The notes below the pieces were generated by a model. That model saw only the letters and a list, made by a program, of their open reading frames with translations, ran no database searches and was not told the origin of the DNA. A stretch of 64,000 bases of DNA from Verrucomicrobiales bacterium (GTDB lineage Bacteria > Verrucomicrobiota > Verrucomicrobiia > Verrucomicrobiales > DEV007): positions 186,001 through 250,000 of the forward strand of contig PAAG01000059.1 of NCBI GenBank assembly GCA_002698785.1, given 5' to 3'. Below are positions 54,688-63,419 of the stretch, one piece after another. A program made the translations under genes and the position numbers. Each line of letters opens with the position of its first letter. Within the stretch, counting starts at the first letter, position 1.

Positions 54688-54698
54688 CTCAGTCTGAG

Positions 54699-57191
54699 TT
54701 AATTTCTGGTTACAGCCTCGTTCAAATTCAGCATCGCCCTCGCTACTGCTGTCCAGCTGGCAAGTTCGACAGGGTCACAGCCTTCAGGAGCTGAGGAAAG
54801 CCCGACACCGACGAGTTTCTCCGCTTCTTCTGGAAAGGACAGATATTCGTCCCGAGTAATCTGGTAAAGATTGGTCAATGACTGGATCTCTTCTTTGTCC
54901 GGCACACGGGAAAGGGCAAGCTGGAATGCCCGTATGATTCGCGCCTCCGGATCATCATCAGTTTCAGTCAGTAGTCGAGTGGCAAATGATCTGGCCGCTT
55001 CAATAAATGTGGGATCATTGAGCAAAACGAGAGCAGCTGTAGGAGTGTTCGAGCGAGGGCGCTGGGCTGTACATTCTTCCCGACTGGGAGCATCCATGGC
55101 CTTCATCATGGGATGAAGAAACATCCTCTGCCAGTGCACGTAGACTCCCCTTCTCCACTGTTTTTTGTCGTCGTCTTGTTTGTAAGTTCTCGTGGGAAAG
55201 TTGAGGTGGCGGTAGTAGCCAACAGGTTGATATGGTTTCACACTCTCCCCACCAATTTCATCGACTAACAGTCCGCTTACAAAAAGAGCGTTGTCGCGAA
55301 CAAGTTCAGCCGGCAACCGATACCGCCCTTGGCGTGCGAAAAGTTGATTGTACGGATCGCGATCGAGCATCTCTGCATCGGCAACTGATGATTGGCGATA
55401 CGCTCGACTTGTAACGATCAATCGAATCAACGCCTTCATGTCCCAACCGCTTTCGTAGAATTCAACCGCCAGGTTATCCAGTAATTCGGGATGGACGGGC
55501 GGCTCGCCCTGTCCTCCGAAATCATCGAGTGACTTAGAGATTCCCGTCCCAAAAAACAGATACCAGAACCGATTTGCGAATACCCTGGCCGTTAATCCTC
55601 CAACACCTTTTTTCGGATCCGTCAGCCAATTTGCAAGATCGAGCCGATTGGCCCTTCCTTCCTCCTCAATGGTAATCTGCGCCATGAATTCAGGAACAGC
55701 TGGAGAAACTACTTCACCGCTATCGTCCTGCCAATTACCTCGAGGGAGAATGCGCATCTCGCGAGGAGGCTTAGCCACGACGATCATCGTTTCGCGGCCT
55801 TGCTTCTCGATTTCATTCCTCTGGTTCATGAGATCTTCCCATGCCCTCCGTTTGTCATCTGGAATTGCTTTTGCCAACTCCTCTTCAAGCTGAATGAGTT
55901 TCTGCCTCGCCGCTTCCTGTTTCTGTTTTTCCTTTCCCGTTTTGGCCTCGTTCTCGAGTTTCACCTTCTCTGCCTCAAATGCCACCATGCGCTCACGGTC
56001 TTCCTCTCCTAACAGACTCCCCAACTTTCCGTCGATCTCTGCGAGTTTCTCTTCCTGCTCCCCGTCGAAAAAAGTCATTTCAGGTGGCCGATTACAGGGA
56101 AGAGTGTTCCCATTGTATCCCTCGTCATGGATATCGGCGAAAAAAGCACCCATCGAATAGAAATCTTTTATGGAATAGGGATCATACTTGTGGTCGTGGC
56201 ATTGAGCACACCCGACGGTCGCCCCCATCCAAACAGCAGATACATTTCGCACTCGGTCAGCTGCATAGATAGCGTTGTATTCTTTGGCTTGGATCCCTCC
56301 CTCGTGAGAAGTTTGTAAGAGCCGGTTGTATCCCGATGCGACCTTTTGCCACTTCGTGCTCTCTGGCAGAAGATCCCCTGCCAACTGCTCTCGCGTGAAC
56401 TGATCGAATGGCATATTTTGATTCAAAGCGCGAATGACGTAATCTCGGTAGGGCGAGATCCGGTGATCCTGGTCTCCGTGATACCCGACTGTGTCGGCAT
56501 ACCGTACAAGGTCGAGCCAGTAGATCGCAAGACGCTCTCCGAAATGTGGTGATTCCAAAAGGTGACTAACAGTCTCAGCAACAACTTCGTCGAGGTCCCT
56601 TGAGTCTTCGACGAACGCATTCGCTTCCTCAGGAGTCGGCGGAAGACCGGTTAAATCAAAATAAAGCCTCCGAACGAGTGTCACCCGATCCGCGTCGGGA
56701 GCCGGTTCAACATTCTCCTCCTCGAACCGCGCCAATAGGAAGCGGTCGATCCAATTCTCCGACCACTTGTCCCCCGTAATTTGCGGGATGGGATGCTTCT
56801 TTGGAAGTACGTATGCCCAGGGCTCGGCATATTCAGCGCCCTGTTCAATCCAACTCGTAAGCAGTTCTATCTCCTCCGGCTTCAATTCCTTATGCGAATC
56901 TACCGGCGGCATAGGATCCTGAACGTCTATTATTCGAGCCACGAACTCACTTTCTTCGGACGAACCGGGGACAATGGCAGCGTATCCACCGAGGTCGGCC
57001 CGGGCCCCCTCTTCCGTATCGAGACGCAAGTCGGCTTTCCTTTCGTGTGCATCCGGACCATGACAGAAAAAGCACTTATCTGAGAGAATTGGCCGAATAT
57101 CCCGGTTGAAATCGATCTCACCGCTCGCCACAGAATGATTCCAAGTGAGGGAAAGACAGGAAAATAGAATTGCTGTTACACGGTAGCTCAT
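54699..57191 (-). CDS. PSCyt1/DUF1549/DUF1553 exported cytochrome
   Basis: The 830-aa exported protein starts with a planctomycete cytochrome C domain (FNRDIRPILSDKCFFCHGPD, heme CFFCH near 38) and continues with DUF1549 (DRVTLVRRLYFDLTGLPPTPEE, YWLDLVRYADTVGYHGDQ). A second CxxCH (CAQCHDHKYDP) falls near 330. A long Lys/Glu-rich coiled coil lies in the middle (about 375-470). DUF1553 follows (NRFWYLFFGTGI, LIRLIVTSRAYRQSS, PAELVRDNALFVSG). It is a periplasmic electron-transfer or sugar-oxidising protein by inference. It leads the operon with DUF1501 and is divergent from the metal-efflux operon. Confidence 0.92.
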   Translation of the reverse strand: MSYRVTAILFSCLSLTWNHSVASGEIDFNRDIRPILSDKCFFCHGPDAHERKADLRLDTEEGARADLGGYAAIVPGSSEESEFVARIIDVQDPMPPVDSHKELKPEEIELLTSWIEQGAEYAEPWAYVLPKKHPIPQITGDKWSENWIDRFLLARFEEENVEPAPDADRVTLVRRLYFDLTGLPPTPEEANAFVEDSRDLDEVVAETVSHLLESPHFGERLAIYWLDLVRYADTVGYHGDQDHRISPYRDYVIRALNQNMPFDQFTREQLAGDLLPESTKWQKVASGYNRLLQTSHEGGIQAKEYNAIYAADRVRNVSAVWMGATVGCAQCHDHKYDPYSIKDFYSMGAFFADIHDEGYNGNTLPCNRPPEMTFFDGEQEEKLAEIDGKLGSLLGEEDRERMVAFEAEKVKLENEAKTGKEKQKQEAARQKLIQLEEELAKAIPDDKRRAWEDLMNQRNEIEKQGRETMIVVAKPPREMRILPRGNWQDDSGEVVSPAVPEFMAQITIEEEGRANRLDLANWLTDPKKGVGGLTARVFANRFWYLFFGTGISKSLDDFGGQGEPPVHPELLDNLAVEFYESGWDMKALIRLIVTSRAYRQSSVADAEMLDRDPYNQLFARQGRYRLPAELVRDNALFVSGLLVDEIGGESVKPYQPVGYYRHLNFPTRTYKQDDDKKQWRRGVYVHWQRMFLHPMMKAMDAPSREECTAQRPRSNTPTAALVLLNDPTFIEAARSFATRLLTETDDDPEARIIRAFQLALSRVPDKEEIQSLTNLYQITRDEYLSFPEEAEKLVGVGLSSAPEGCDPVELASWTAVARAMLNLNEAVTRN

Positions 57192-57357
57192 CGGTAGCGC
57201 TCATTATGTTACGACGTTTCTGATCCCACAAAAAGGGCGCGTCGACGTGAAGTTTTGATGCGTAAGATCTACTGACGAGGGTCCCGCAGACATGAGGGAA
57301 TCAGGTCTCTTGACAAAATCTGACCGCTACCGGAGTGGTAACCTAGTGAATAGATCG

Positions 57358-57711
57358 ATGAAAAGTGTTCTGGCTGTATACGTAGGAGTTTATCTCCTGC
57401 TGCCAGGATGTTTGTGCCAAGTGCTATCGGCATTCGGTGTATCGACGCACTCTCATTACACTCCCGAACAGAACGAATGGCACAGCGACATCACTGTGAT
57501 TTCCTGCCATTGTTCCGATTTCTGCCAGAAGGCGGCTGATCTACAAAACAGTCGCACTCAGACAGAGCTCGTCCCGGAGATTGCATGGACATTCGTAGAA
57601 TTACCAGTCGCCAGGGAACGTTCTAAGTCATCCGTTCTGGCAACGGACCGGGGCCCACCAGGCTTCATTCCATTCACAGCTCCTCGCTTCACGGGTTCTT
57701 TTCGGATCTGA
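57358..57711 (+). CDS. Small secreted His/Cys-rich protein heading the metal-efflux operon
   Basis: I use the ATG at 57358 (MKSVLAVYVGVYLLLPGCLC), which gives a signal or lipoprotein-like N-terminus; the track adds 22 residues. The 117-aa chain has HSHYTPEQNEWHSD and CHCSDFC, a plausible soft-metal site, and a C-terminal TDRGPPG motif. Short proteins with a His/Cys cluster often precede czc/cus genes. Metal sensing or periplasmic binding is inference. The gene is 183 bp before the CzcC-like gene, with two perfect hairpins between. TTGACA (57310) and an imperfect ACC..GGT dyad lie upstream. Confidence 0.6.
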   Translation: MKSVLAVYVGVYLLLPGCLCQVLSAFGVSTHSHYTPEQNEWHSDITVISCHCSDFCQKAADLQNSRTQTELVPEIAWTFVELPVARERSKSSVLATDRGPPGFIPFTAPRFTGSFRI

Positions 57712-57718
57712 TCCTTCA

Positions 57719-57759
57719 CTCATCCACCCTCGGATGAGCTGTGCGCAATTCTGCGCACA
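57719..57759. promoter_or_regulatory. Two tandem perfect inverted repeats before czcC-like gene
   Basis: CTCATCC-(6)-GGATGAG (57719-57738) and TGTGCGCA-(4)-TGCGCACA (57740-57759) lie back to back, just after the small protein's stop and 136 bp before czcC. No T-run follows, so these are not a plain terminator. They could be a repressor site, a processing signal or an attenuator. Confidence 0.5.
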
Positions 57760-57894
57760 TGAAGGCGAATTTCTATTTCGCACATAAGCCGATTCACTCG
57801 GTCTGTCCCTTCCTCATCCGCTTTCAGATTTACATCGGCGGACCGTTGTCACCGCCTCACAAAGGACACGAAATAAACTTTTTACCAGAATCAT

Positions 57895-59130
57895 ATGAAG
57901 CCCAACGCTTTTGCATTGATAGCAATTTGCTCAACTTTTCTACAATCGGACGCATGGAGCGATCCTCTATCGCTCTCAGACGCAGTCAGTCGTGCTTTGG
58001 AGAAAAGTCCGGCACTAGCCCCATACAGCGCAGAACTCCGAATCGCTGATGCAAAACTTGTAACCGCACTCGCACGCCCGAATCCAGAACTGGAAGTCGA
58101 AGCCGAGGACATTCTCGGTTCGGGAGAATATCGCGAATTCGAAAGTGCCGTGTACAACGTCGGAATCAGCCAACTGATCGAACTGGCTGGAAAAAGGAAA
58201 CAGCGCGCAGAAATCGCCCGAGCTGGTCAAGAAGCGGAAGCACATAGATACGAGGCTGCACGCCGAGAGATCATCGCCGAAACAGCCAATCGATACATTG
58301 AGACTTTGGCGGCACAGGCAATCGAAGAAAACGCCGTACACGACCTTCGCATCGCTGACGAAATTGTGAAGAAGCTCGAACTTCTTCGCGAAGGAGGACG
58401 AGGATCAGAAATCGAGATCGGCCAGGCCGAGCTGGGAAAGAACGAGGCAACCCTTGTTCTTGAATCCGCACGGAGAGAGTCAACGATTGCTCGAACTCGA
58501 CTAGCCGCCACATGGGCAGATACCGAGCCAGACTTTTCGAGCGTGACGGGTTCACTTCAACCTCCTTCGCAACCCAGCCATTCGTTGGAGGAATTAAAAT
58601 CTGAGACGTGCGACCACCCGGCTCTCCTTCTTGCCTCTTCTCAAGTTGACGTTTCCAAAGAAGAGCTAACCCTCCAGGAGAAAGAGAAAACCCCAGACCT
58701 TACCCTCGGCCTCGGTTACCGGAGGGACTCAGCGATCGACGATAACGCTGTAGTGCTAGGATTCTCCCTACCGCTTCCTCTCTTCAACAAAAACGAGGGA
58801 GGGATAGCAGAAGCTTCCGCAAACATCGAAAAGTCGCGCGCACTTGAGAACCAAACTCGGTCTACCCTGGAGCTTGCTGTAGCAGAAGCACACGCACGAC
58901 TTCGTTCCGCGACAAAGGAGTATGACCTGATCTCCCACAAAATGCTGCCGGCCGCTCAAAAACAACATCAGACCCTGGCCGAGGGGATCGAGCTCGGCCG
59001 AGTCAAATACCTCGACCTCCTCGAAGCACGCCGCGCACTAAACGCGGTCAGAAAGCAACAAATTGACTCTTTAATCCGATATCACTCCGCCCGAGTCCAG
59101 ATCGAATCCCTGTGCGGAACCGAGCCCTAA
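57895..59130 (+). CDS. czcC: CzcC/TolC-family outer-membrane channel
   Basis: The 411-aa protein (signal MKPNAFALIAICSTFLQSDAWS) has the twofold TolC repeat: LSDAVSRALEKSPALAPYSAELRIADAK for the first helical hairpin and PSHSLEELKSETCDHPALLLASSQ for the second. Long amphipathic helices follow each. The beta segments are NPELEVEAEDILG and LTLGLGYRRDS. It forms the outer-membrane exit duct of the tripartite metal pump encoded by the next two genes (31-bp gap). The symbol reflects family; the metal is not known. Confidence 0.9.
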   Translation: MKPNAFALIAICSTFLQSDAWSDPLSLSDAVSRALEKSPALAPYSAELRIADAKLVTALARPNPELEVEAEDILGSGEYREFESAVYNVGISQLIELAGKRKQRAEIARAGQEAEAHRYEAARREIIAETANRYIETLAAQAIEENAVHDLRIADEIVKKLELLREGGRGSEIEIGQAELGKNEATLVLESARRESTIARTRLAATWADTEPDFSSVTGSLQPPSQPSHSLEELKSETCDHPALLLASSQVDVSKEELTLQEKEKTPDLTLGLGYRRDSAIDDNAVVLGFSLPLPLFNKNEGGIAEASANIEKSRALENQTRSTLELAVAEAHARLRSATKEYDLISHKMLPAAQKQHQTLAEGIELGRVKYLDLLEARRALNAVRKQQIDSLIRYHSARVQIESLCGTEP

Positions 59131-59161
59131 CACTTCTCCTATCACTAATTCTAAAACCGTC

Positions 59162-60289
59162 ATGAAATACGCATTTCCACTTTTGACGTTGCTGTTCATT
59201 GGACTGTCAAGCTCCTCCCATGCCGAAGAGCCAACCAGTTTTCAGCTCACACCAGAACAGATCTCAAATCTCGAACTAACCTACGACAAAGTAAAAGCGA
59301 GAGTTCTTCATCATCCCGTCACCGGGGTTGGGGTAATCCATCTGAACGAGAATCGTGTCTTTGACATCGCTCCGCGTATTTCCGGATTTGTCACCGAAGA
59401 TTTCGTCGCAATTGGAGATGAAGTTCAGGCTGGCGATAAACTTTTCCGACTCCAAAGCGCAGAACTCTCTGAGATGGTGAGCGCTTACGTTAAAGCCGAG
59501 CAGGAAATGAACTTCGCTACCGCAGCAGCTGTCCAGGAAGAAAGGCTGGCTGACAAAGGGTTGAGCTCGAAAGAACAGGTGAAACTGAAGCAACTTGAGT
59601 CCCAACAGGCGATTGCGGCACATGCCCGAGCACTGCAACCGCTGAAGCTGCTCAATTTCACCGAAGCAACCGTCCACCAATACCTCGCCAATGTCGAAGG
59701 TTCGGACTACACCTCATACACTGTAGCTTCCCTGGGAGATGGCGAGGTGATCGAGAAGTCAATCCGTCTCGGTGCCGTCGTCGATCCCAATGCCACACTC
59801 CTAACAGTTGCAGATCTCTCAGAACTATGGGTCGATTTCAGCGTATCATTGCGCGACGCCGATCTCGTCTCCATCGATGGCAAAGTAGAAGTAACGTCGA
59901 GTGTCTGTGCAAAAGTAAGCACCGCTACAGTTGTTTATGTGGCCCCTTTGGCGGACGAGGAAAACCGGATGGTAAAAATTCGTGCTGTTCTACCAAACAA
60001 AGATCACGAATGGCGTCCCGGAACTCCGGTTAAGATTGAGACCAAGTCATCTTTGGATGAAGAGCGATCTGTCTTGTCCGTGCCATCCTCCTCAATACTC
60101 GATACGGCAGACGGAAAGGCTGTGTTTCGGACAGATGGAAATGGGTCTTTCGCCCTGACTCCTGTCACCATTCTTTCCAACGATGGAACCGTTGCCGAGA
60201 TCGGTTCGGGCGTGACGGACGGTGACACCGTCGTCAATAACAACGCCGCTCAATTGAAGGGTCATCTTGAGATGACCGCCAGCGAATAG
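59162..60289 (+). CDS. czcB: CzcB-like periplasmic adaptor of RND metal efflux
   Basis: The 375-aa membrane-fusion protein has a signal peptide (YAFPLLTLLFIGLSSSSHA) and the HME-type N-terminal LTPEQISNLELTYDKV. Its barrel-sandwich hybrid has VFDIAPRISGFVTEDFVAIGDEVQAGDKLF, and a short hairpin domain follows with coiled helices (AEQEMNFATAAAVQEE). The membrane-proximal domain near the C-terminus is VLSVPSSSILDTADGKAVF. It links the outer channel to the inner pump. No extra N-terminal metal-binding His cluster is visible apart from an HH pair (about 44). It is separated from the pump gene by 14 bp. Confidence 0.9.
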   Translation: MKYAFPLLTLLFIGLSSSSHAEEPTSFQLTPEQISNLELTYDKVKARVLHHPVTGVGVIHLNENRVFDIAPRISGFVTEDFVAIGDEVQAGDKLFRLQSAELSEMVSAYVKAEQEMNFATAAAVQEERLADKGLSSKEQVKLKQLESQQAIAAHARALQPLKLLNFTEATVHQYLANVEGSDYTSYTVASLGDGEVIEKSIRLGAVVDPNATLLTVADLSELWVDFSVSLRDADLVSIDGKVEVTSSVCAKVSTATVVYVAPLADEENRMVKIRAVLPNKDHEWRPGTPVKIETKSSLDEERSVLSVPSSSILDTADGKAVFRTDGNGSFALTPVTILSNDGTVAEIGSGVTDGDTVVNNNAAQLKGHLEMTASE

Positions 60290-60303
60290 GAAGGCCCCCT
60301 ACC

Positions 60304-63300
60304 ATGTTGAACAAACTCATCCAGTTCGCACTGGAACAAAGGTTCCTTTTCATCGTTCTCACCCTGGTCCTGATTGGCGCCGGCTTCCAATCGTTTCGGA
60401 ACCTCCCGATCGATGCGTTTCCCGACATTTCGAACACACAGGTTCAGGTAATCGTTAACGCTCCCGGAATGACTCCGGAGGAGGTCGAACAGCGAGTGAC
60501 TTACCCACTGGAAACCGAAGTCCGAGGTATCTCAAGACAGACCATTCTCAGGTCCACTACGAAATACGCTCTTTCGGTCATAACGATCGATTTCGAAGAT
60601 GGAACGGACATGTACTGGGCACGCCAACAGGTTTCCGAACGAATCACACAAGTTCTATCAGGTTTACCAGAAGGCGTCGAGGGAGGGCTCGCGCCCATTA
60701 CGGTTCCACTATCCGATGTCTACATGTTCCTTGTTGAAGGCGAAGACTACACTAACATGGAACTTCGCGAGGTTCTCGACTGGATCATTCGCCCTCGCCT
60801 TTTGTCAGTCGATGGAGTGGCTGATGTGAATGCACTTGGCGGTGAGGTTAGAACGTTCCACGTCGAGACAGATCCAGATAAACTTCGAGCGTTTGGACTT
60901 ACCATTCACGATGTCTCCGTGGCCTTAAGTAAAAACAACAGGAATGCCGGAGGAGATCGTTTCGTGAGGAACGACGAAGTGCTTCTGATTAATACGGAGG
61001 GGCAATTGAAGACAATTGACGATATCCGAGCAACTCCAGTCGCAACGCGGAACGGACAAGCCGTGCTGGTGGAAGATCTTGCCTCCGTACAGGTCGGCTC
61101 CTTGACTCGATACGGTGGGGTTACCGCACACGGAAAAGGCGAAGTCGTGGAAGGTCTCGTGCTGAACCGTCGTGGAGCGAACGGGAGGAAAACTGTCGAA
61201 GCTGTCAAAGCCGCGTTGGAAGAAATAAAGCCGGCGCTACCCGAAGGTGTCGAGATAACACCTTTCTACGACCGCTCCCTGCTCATCACAACAGCGGTCG
61301 ATACCGTGCGGAATGCTCTCCTCCAGGCGGTCGTTCTCGTTCTGGTCGTGCTTCTTCTTTTCCTCGGAGATGTGCGGAGTGCAATCACTGTTGGAATTAT
61401 CTTACCGCTCACAGTTCTCGGTACTTTTGTAGTCATGCTGAAAATCGGCTTAACAGCCAATCTCATGTCGCTAGGGGGAATCGCCATCGCGGTGGGTATC
61501 CTTGTCGATTCAGCTGTTGTGATGGTCGAGAACATCCAAAGTTCTCTTCAAAACGCAGACCGCAAGCATCGAGCCAAAGCGCTGTCAGCGGCAGCGAAGG
61601 AAGTAGGCCTCCCCATTCTGTCCGGCGTGATTATTATCGTAGTCTCACTGGCTCCGATTCTGAGCCTAACGGGAATCGAAGGAAAACTCTTCCGCCCCCT
61701 CGCGATGACGATTGCCATCTCCCTATTTGTGAGCCTTATCCTCTCTTTGACGGTTATACCTGTGGTCAGCAGTATCCTGATGAAAGAAGGCGGAGGTAAA
61801 GACAACTTCGTTATTCGGGGGATAAAAGCCATCTATCGTCCCTCCCTCGGTTGGATATTGAAACACACCCGCCCGGTAATCATCACGGCGATTTGCCTCT
61901 TGGTCGTGAGCATATTTCTGGCAATGAAGGTCGGCAAAGAGTTCCTCCCTTTTCTTGATGAGGGAACTCTCGTAGTTCAGTTTGAAAAGCTACCGACTAT
62001 CTCGCTTGAGAAATCGCTGAAAATCGACAATAAAATCGAGGCGGAGCTATTGAAAATCCCTGAGCTCACAGGAGCCGTTTCTCGAGTTGGTTCCGACGAA
62101 CTCAGGCTCGACCCAATGGGTCTAAATGAGAGCGATGTATTCTTCACCACCAAACCCCGCAAAGAGTGGACGGTCGGGTCAATGGAAGAACTGCATGGGA
62201 AAATTCGTAAAGTGCTGGATCAGTTTCCCGGCGTTGCCTACGGCTTTACCCAGCCAATTGATATGCGCGTTTCTGAAATGATCTCTGGTGTCAGTTCAGC
62301 TGTCGCAGTCAAACTCTCTGGTGACGATCTGGATGTTCTTGAAGAAAAAGCGAAGGAAATCGAGACAGTCCTAAATTCCATTGACGGTGCAGTTGACGTC
62401 CAGCGAAGCCCTCTCGGCGGGCAGCTCTATCTAAAACTCAAGATTAAGCAAAGAGAGCTCGGACGTGTAGGAATCAGTGTCGAAGAAATCAATGACCTTA
62501 TCTCAGAAGCAATCGCCGGAGAGACGGTTACCGAGGTAATTGAAGGAAACCGGCGAATACCTGTAGTTGTCCGCTACCCGGAAGACATCCGAAACGCATC
62601 TGACAAATTGAAACGTGTCCAGGTAATGGGGCCGAACGGTCAGCCCATCTTTTTATCTGAGTTGGCCGAGTTTGTGGAAGTCGATGGCCCGAACTCGATT
62701 GATCGTGAAGACGGGAAACGTATCGTGGTTCTCGAATCAAATGTCGAAGGTCGCGATGTGGTGGGATTTGTAGAGGAAATCGAACAGGCTCTCCGCGAAA
62801 GAGTAGAACTTCCACCGGGCTACTTTCTGGATTTCGCAGGTCAGTTCGAGAATCAGGCTCGAGCTTCAAAACGCCTCGCGATTGTCGTCCCCTTTTCGCT
62901 TCTAGTGATCTTCATGATCCTGCTCAGCACCTTCGGCACAGCCCGCCAGGCCATCTTGATCCTGGCAAACATACCGTTCGCTTTGATTGGCGGAATCATC
63001 GCCCTTTTCTTTTCTCCGTTTTACCTGAGCGTTCCGGCATCCGTGGGGTTTATCGCACTCCTGGGTCTTGCGATCATGAACGGCGTTGTGCTGGTAACTT
63101 TCTTCAACCAGCTTAGGGAAGAAGGTTCATCGATAGACGAAGCGGTGACCGAAGGAGCAGAGCGCCGCGTTCGCCCGGTCATGATGACAGCTATTCTCAC
63201 AGTACTCGGTCTAGTTCCGTTACTCCTGGCAAGCGGACCGGGTTCGGAGATCCAGAAACCGCTCGCCGTGGTTGTCGTAGGGGGAACAATCTCCTCGACC

Positions 63301-63366
63301 ATCCTGACACTTCTCCTTCTCCCTGCAATGTATCGAATGTTTGAGAAGAGGACGGAACTGAAATAG
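60304..63366 (+). CDS. czcA: CusA/CzcA-family heavy-metal RND efflux pump
   Basis: The 1020-aa inner-membrane transporter has 12 helices and two large periplasmic loops. Family marks are FRNLPIDAFPDISNTQVQV, then GGIAIAVGILVDSAVVMVEN in helix 4, GKEFLPFLDEGTLV, and a second-half LGLAIMNGVVLVTF. Helix 4 keeps the VD..VEN pair (Asp402, Glu409), but where Zn/Co/Cd CzcA has a DFG Asp this protein has Ala, as in CusA-type pumps, so Cu/Ag or another metal is possible. DPMGLNESDVF is the periplasmic loop common to the family. Proton-driven export of metal from the periplasm is expected. A strong terminator follows. Confidence 0.93.
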   Translation: MLNKLIQFALEQRFLFIVLTLVLIGAGFQSFRNLPIDAFPDISNTQVQVIVNAPGMTPEEVEQRVTYPLETEVRGISRQTILRSTTKYALSVITIDFEDGTDMYWARQQVSERITQVLSGLPEGVEGGLAPITVPLSDVYMFLVEGEDYTNMELREVLDWIIRPRLLSVDGVADVNALGGEVRTFHVETDPDKLRAFGLTIHDVSVALSKNNRNAGGDRFVRNDEVLLINTEGQLKTIDDIRATPVATRNGQAVLVEDLASVQVGSLTRYGGVTAHGKGEVVEGLVLNRRGANGRKTVEAVKAALEEIKPALPEGVEITPFYDRSLLITTAVDTVRNALLQAVVLVLVVLLLFLGDVRSAITVGIILPLTVLGTFVVMLKIGLTANLMSLGGIAIAVGILVDSAVVMVENIQSSLQNADRKHRAKALSAAAKEVGLPILSGVIIIVVSLAPILSLTGIEGKLFRPLAMTIAISLFVSLILSLTVIPVVSSILMKEGGGKDNFVIRGIKAIYRPSLGWILKHTRPVIITAICLLVVSIFLAMKVGKEFLPFLDEGTLVVQFEKLPTISLEKSLKIDNKIEAELLKIPELTGAVSRVGSDELRLDPMGLNESDVFFTTKPRKEWTVGSMEELHGKIRKVLDQFPGVAYGFTQPIDMRVSEMISGVSSAVAVKLSGDDLDVLEEKAKEIETVLNSIDGAVDVQRSPLGGQLYLKLKIKQRELGRVGISVEEINDLISEAIAGETVTEVIEGNRRIPVVVRYPEDIRNASDKLKRVQVMGPNGQPIFLSELAEFVEVDGPNSIDREDGKRIVVLESNVEGRDVVGFVEEIEQALRERVELPPGYFLDFAGQFENQARASKRLAIVVPFSLLVIFMILLSTFGTARQAILILANIPFALIGGIIALFFSPFYLSVPASVGFIALLGLAIMNGVVLVTFFNQLREEGSSIDEAVTEGAERRVRPVMMTAILTVLGLVPLLLASGPGSEIQKPLAVVVVGGTISSTILTLLLLPAMYRMFEKRTELK

Positions 63367-63376
63367 GCTCAGCGGA

Positions 63377-63419
63377 ATAGGGTATGGAGGGACGTCGCCT
63401 CCTACTCTATTTCTTTTTT
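63377..63419 (+). terminator. Rho-independent terminator of the czc-like operon
   Basis: ATAGGGTA-t-GGAGG pairs with CCTCC-TACTCTAT across a GACGTCG loop, giving about 13 pairs with one bulge and one G-T, followed directly by TTCTTTTTT. It overlaps the 3' end of the convergent sulfatase gene, so it acts for the pump operon. Confidence 0.78.

Noticed and set aside
57310-57344. A MerR-type promoter for the efflux operon
   Set aside because: TTGACA and an imperfect dyad are present, but the -10 candidate is 23 bp away rather than 19-20, and no merR gene is adjacent.
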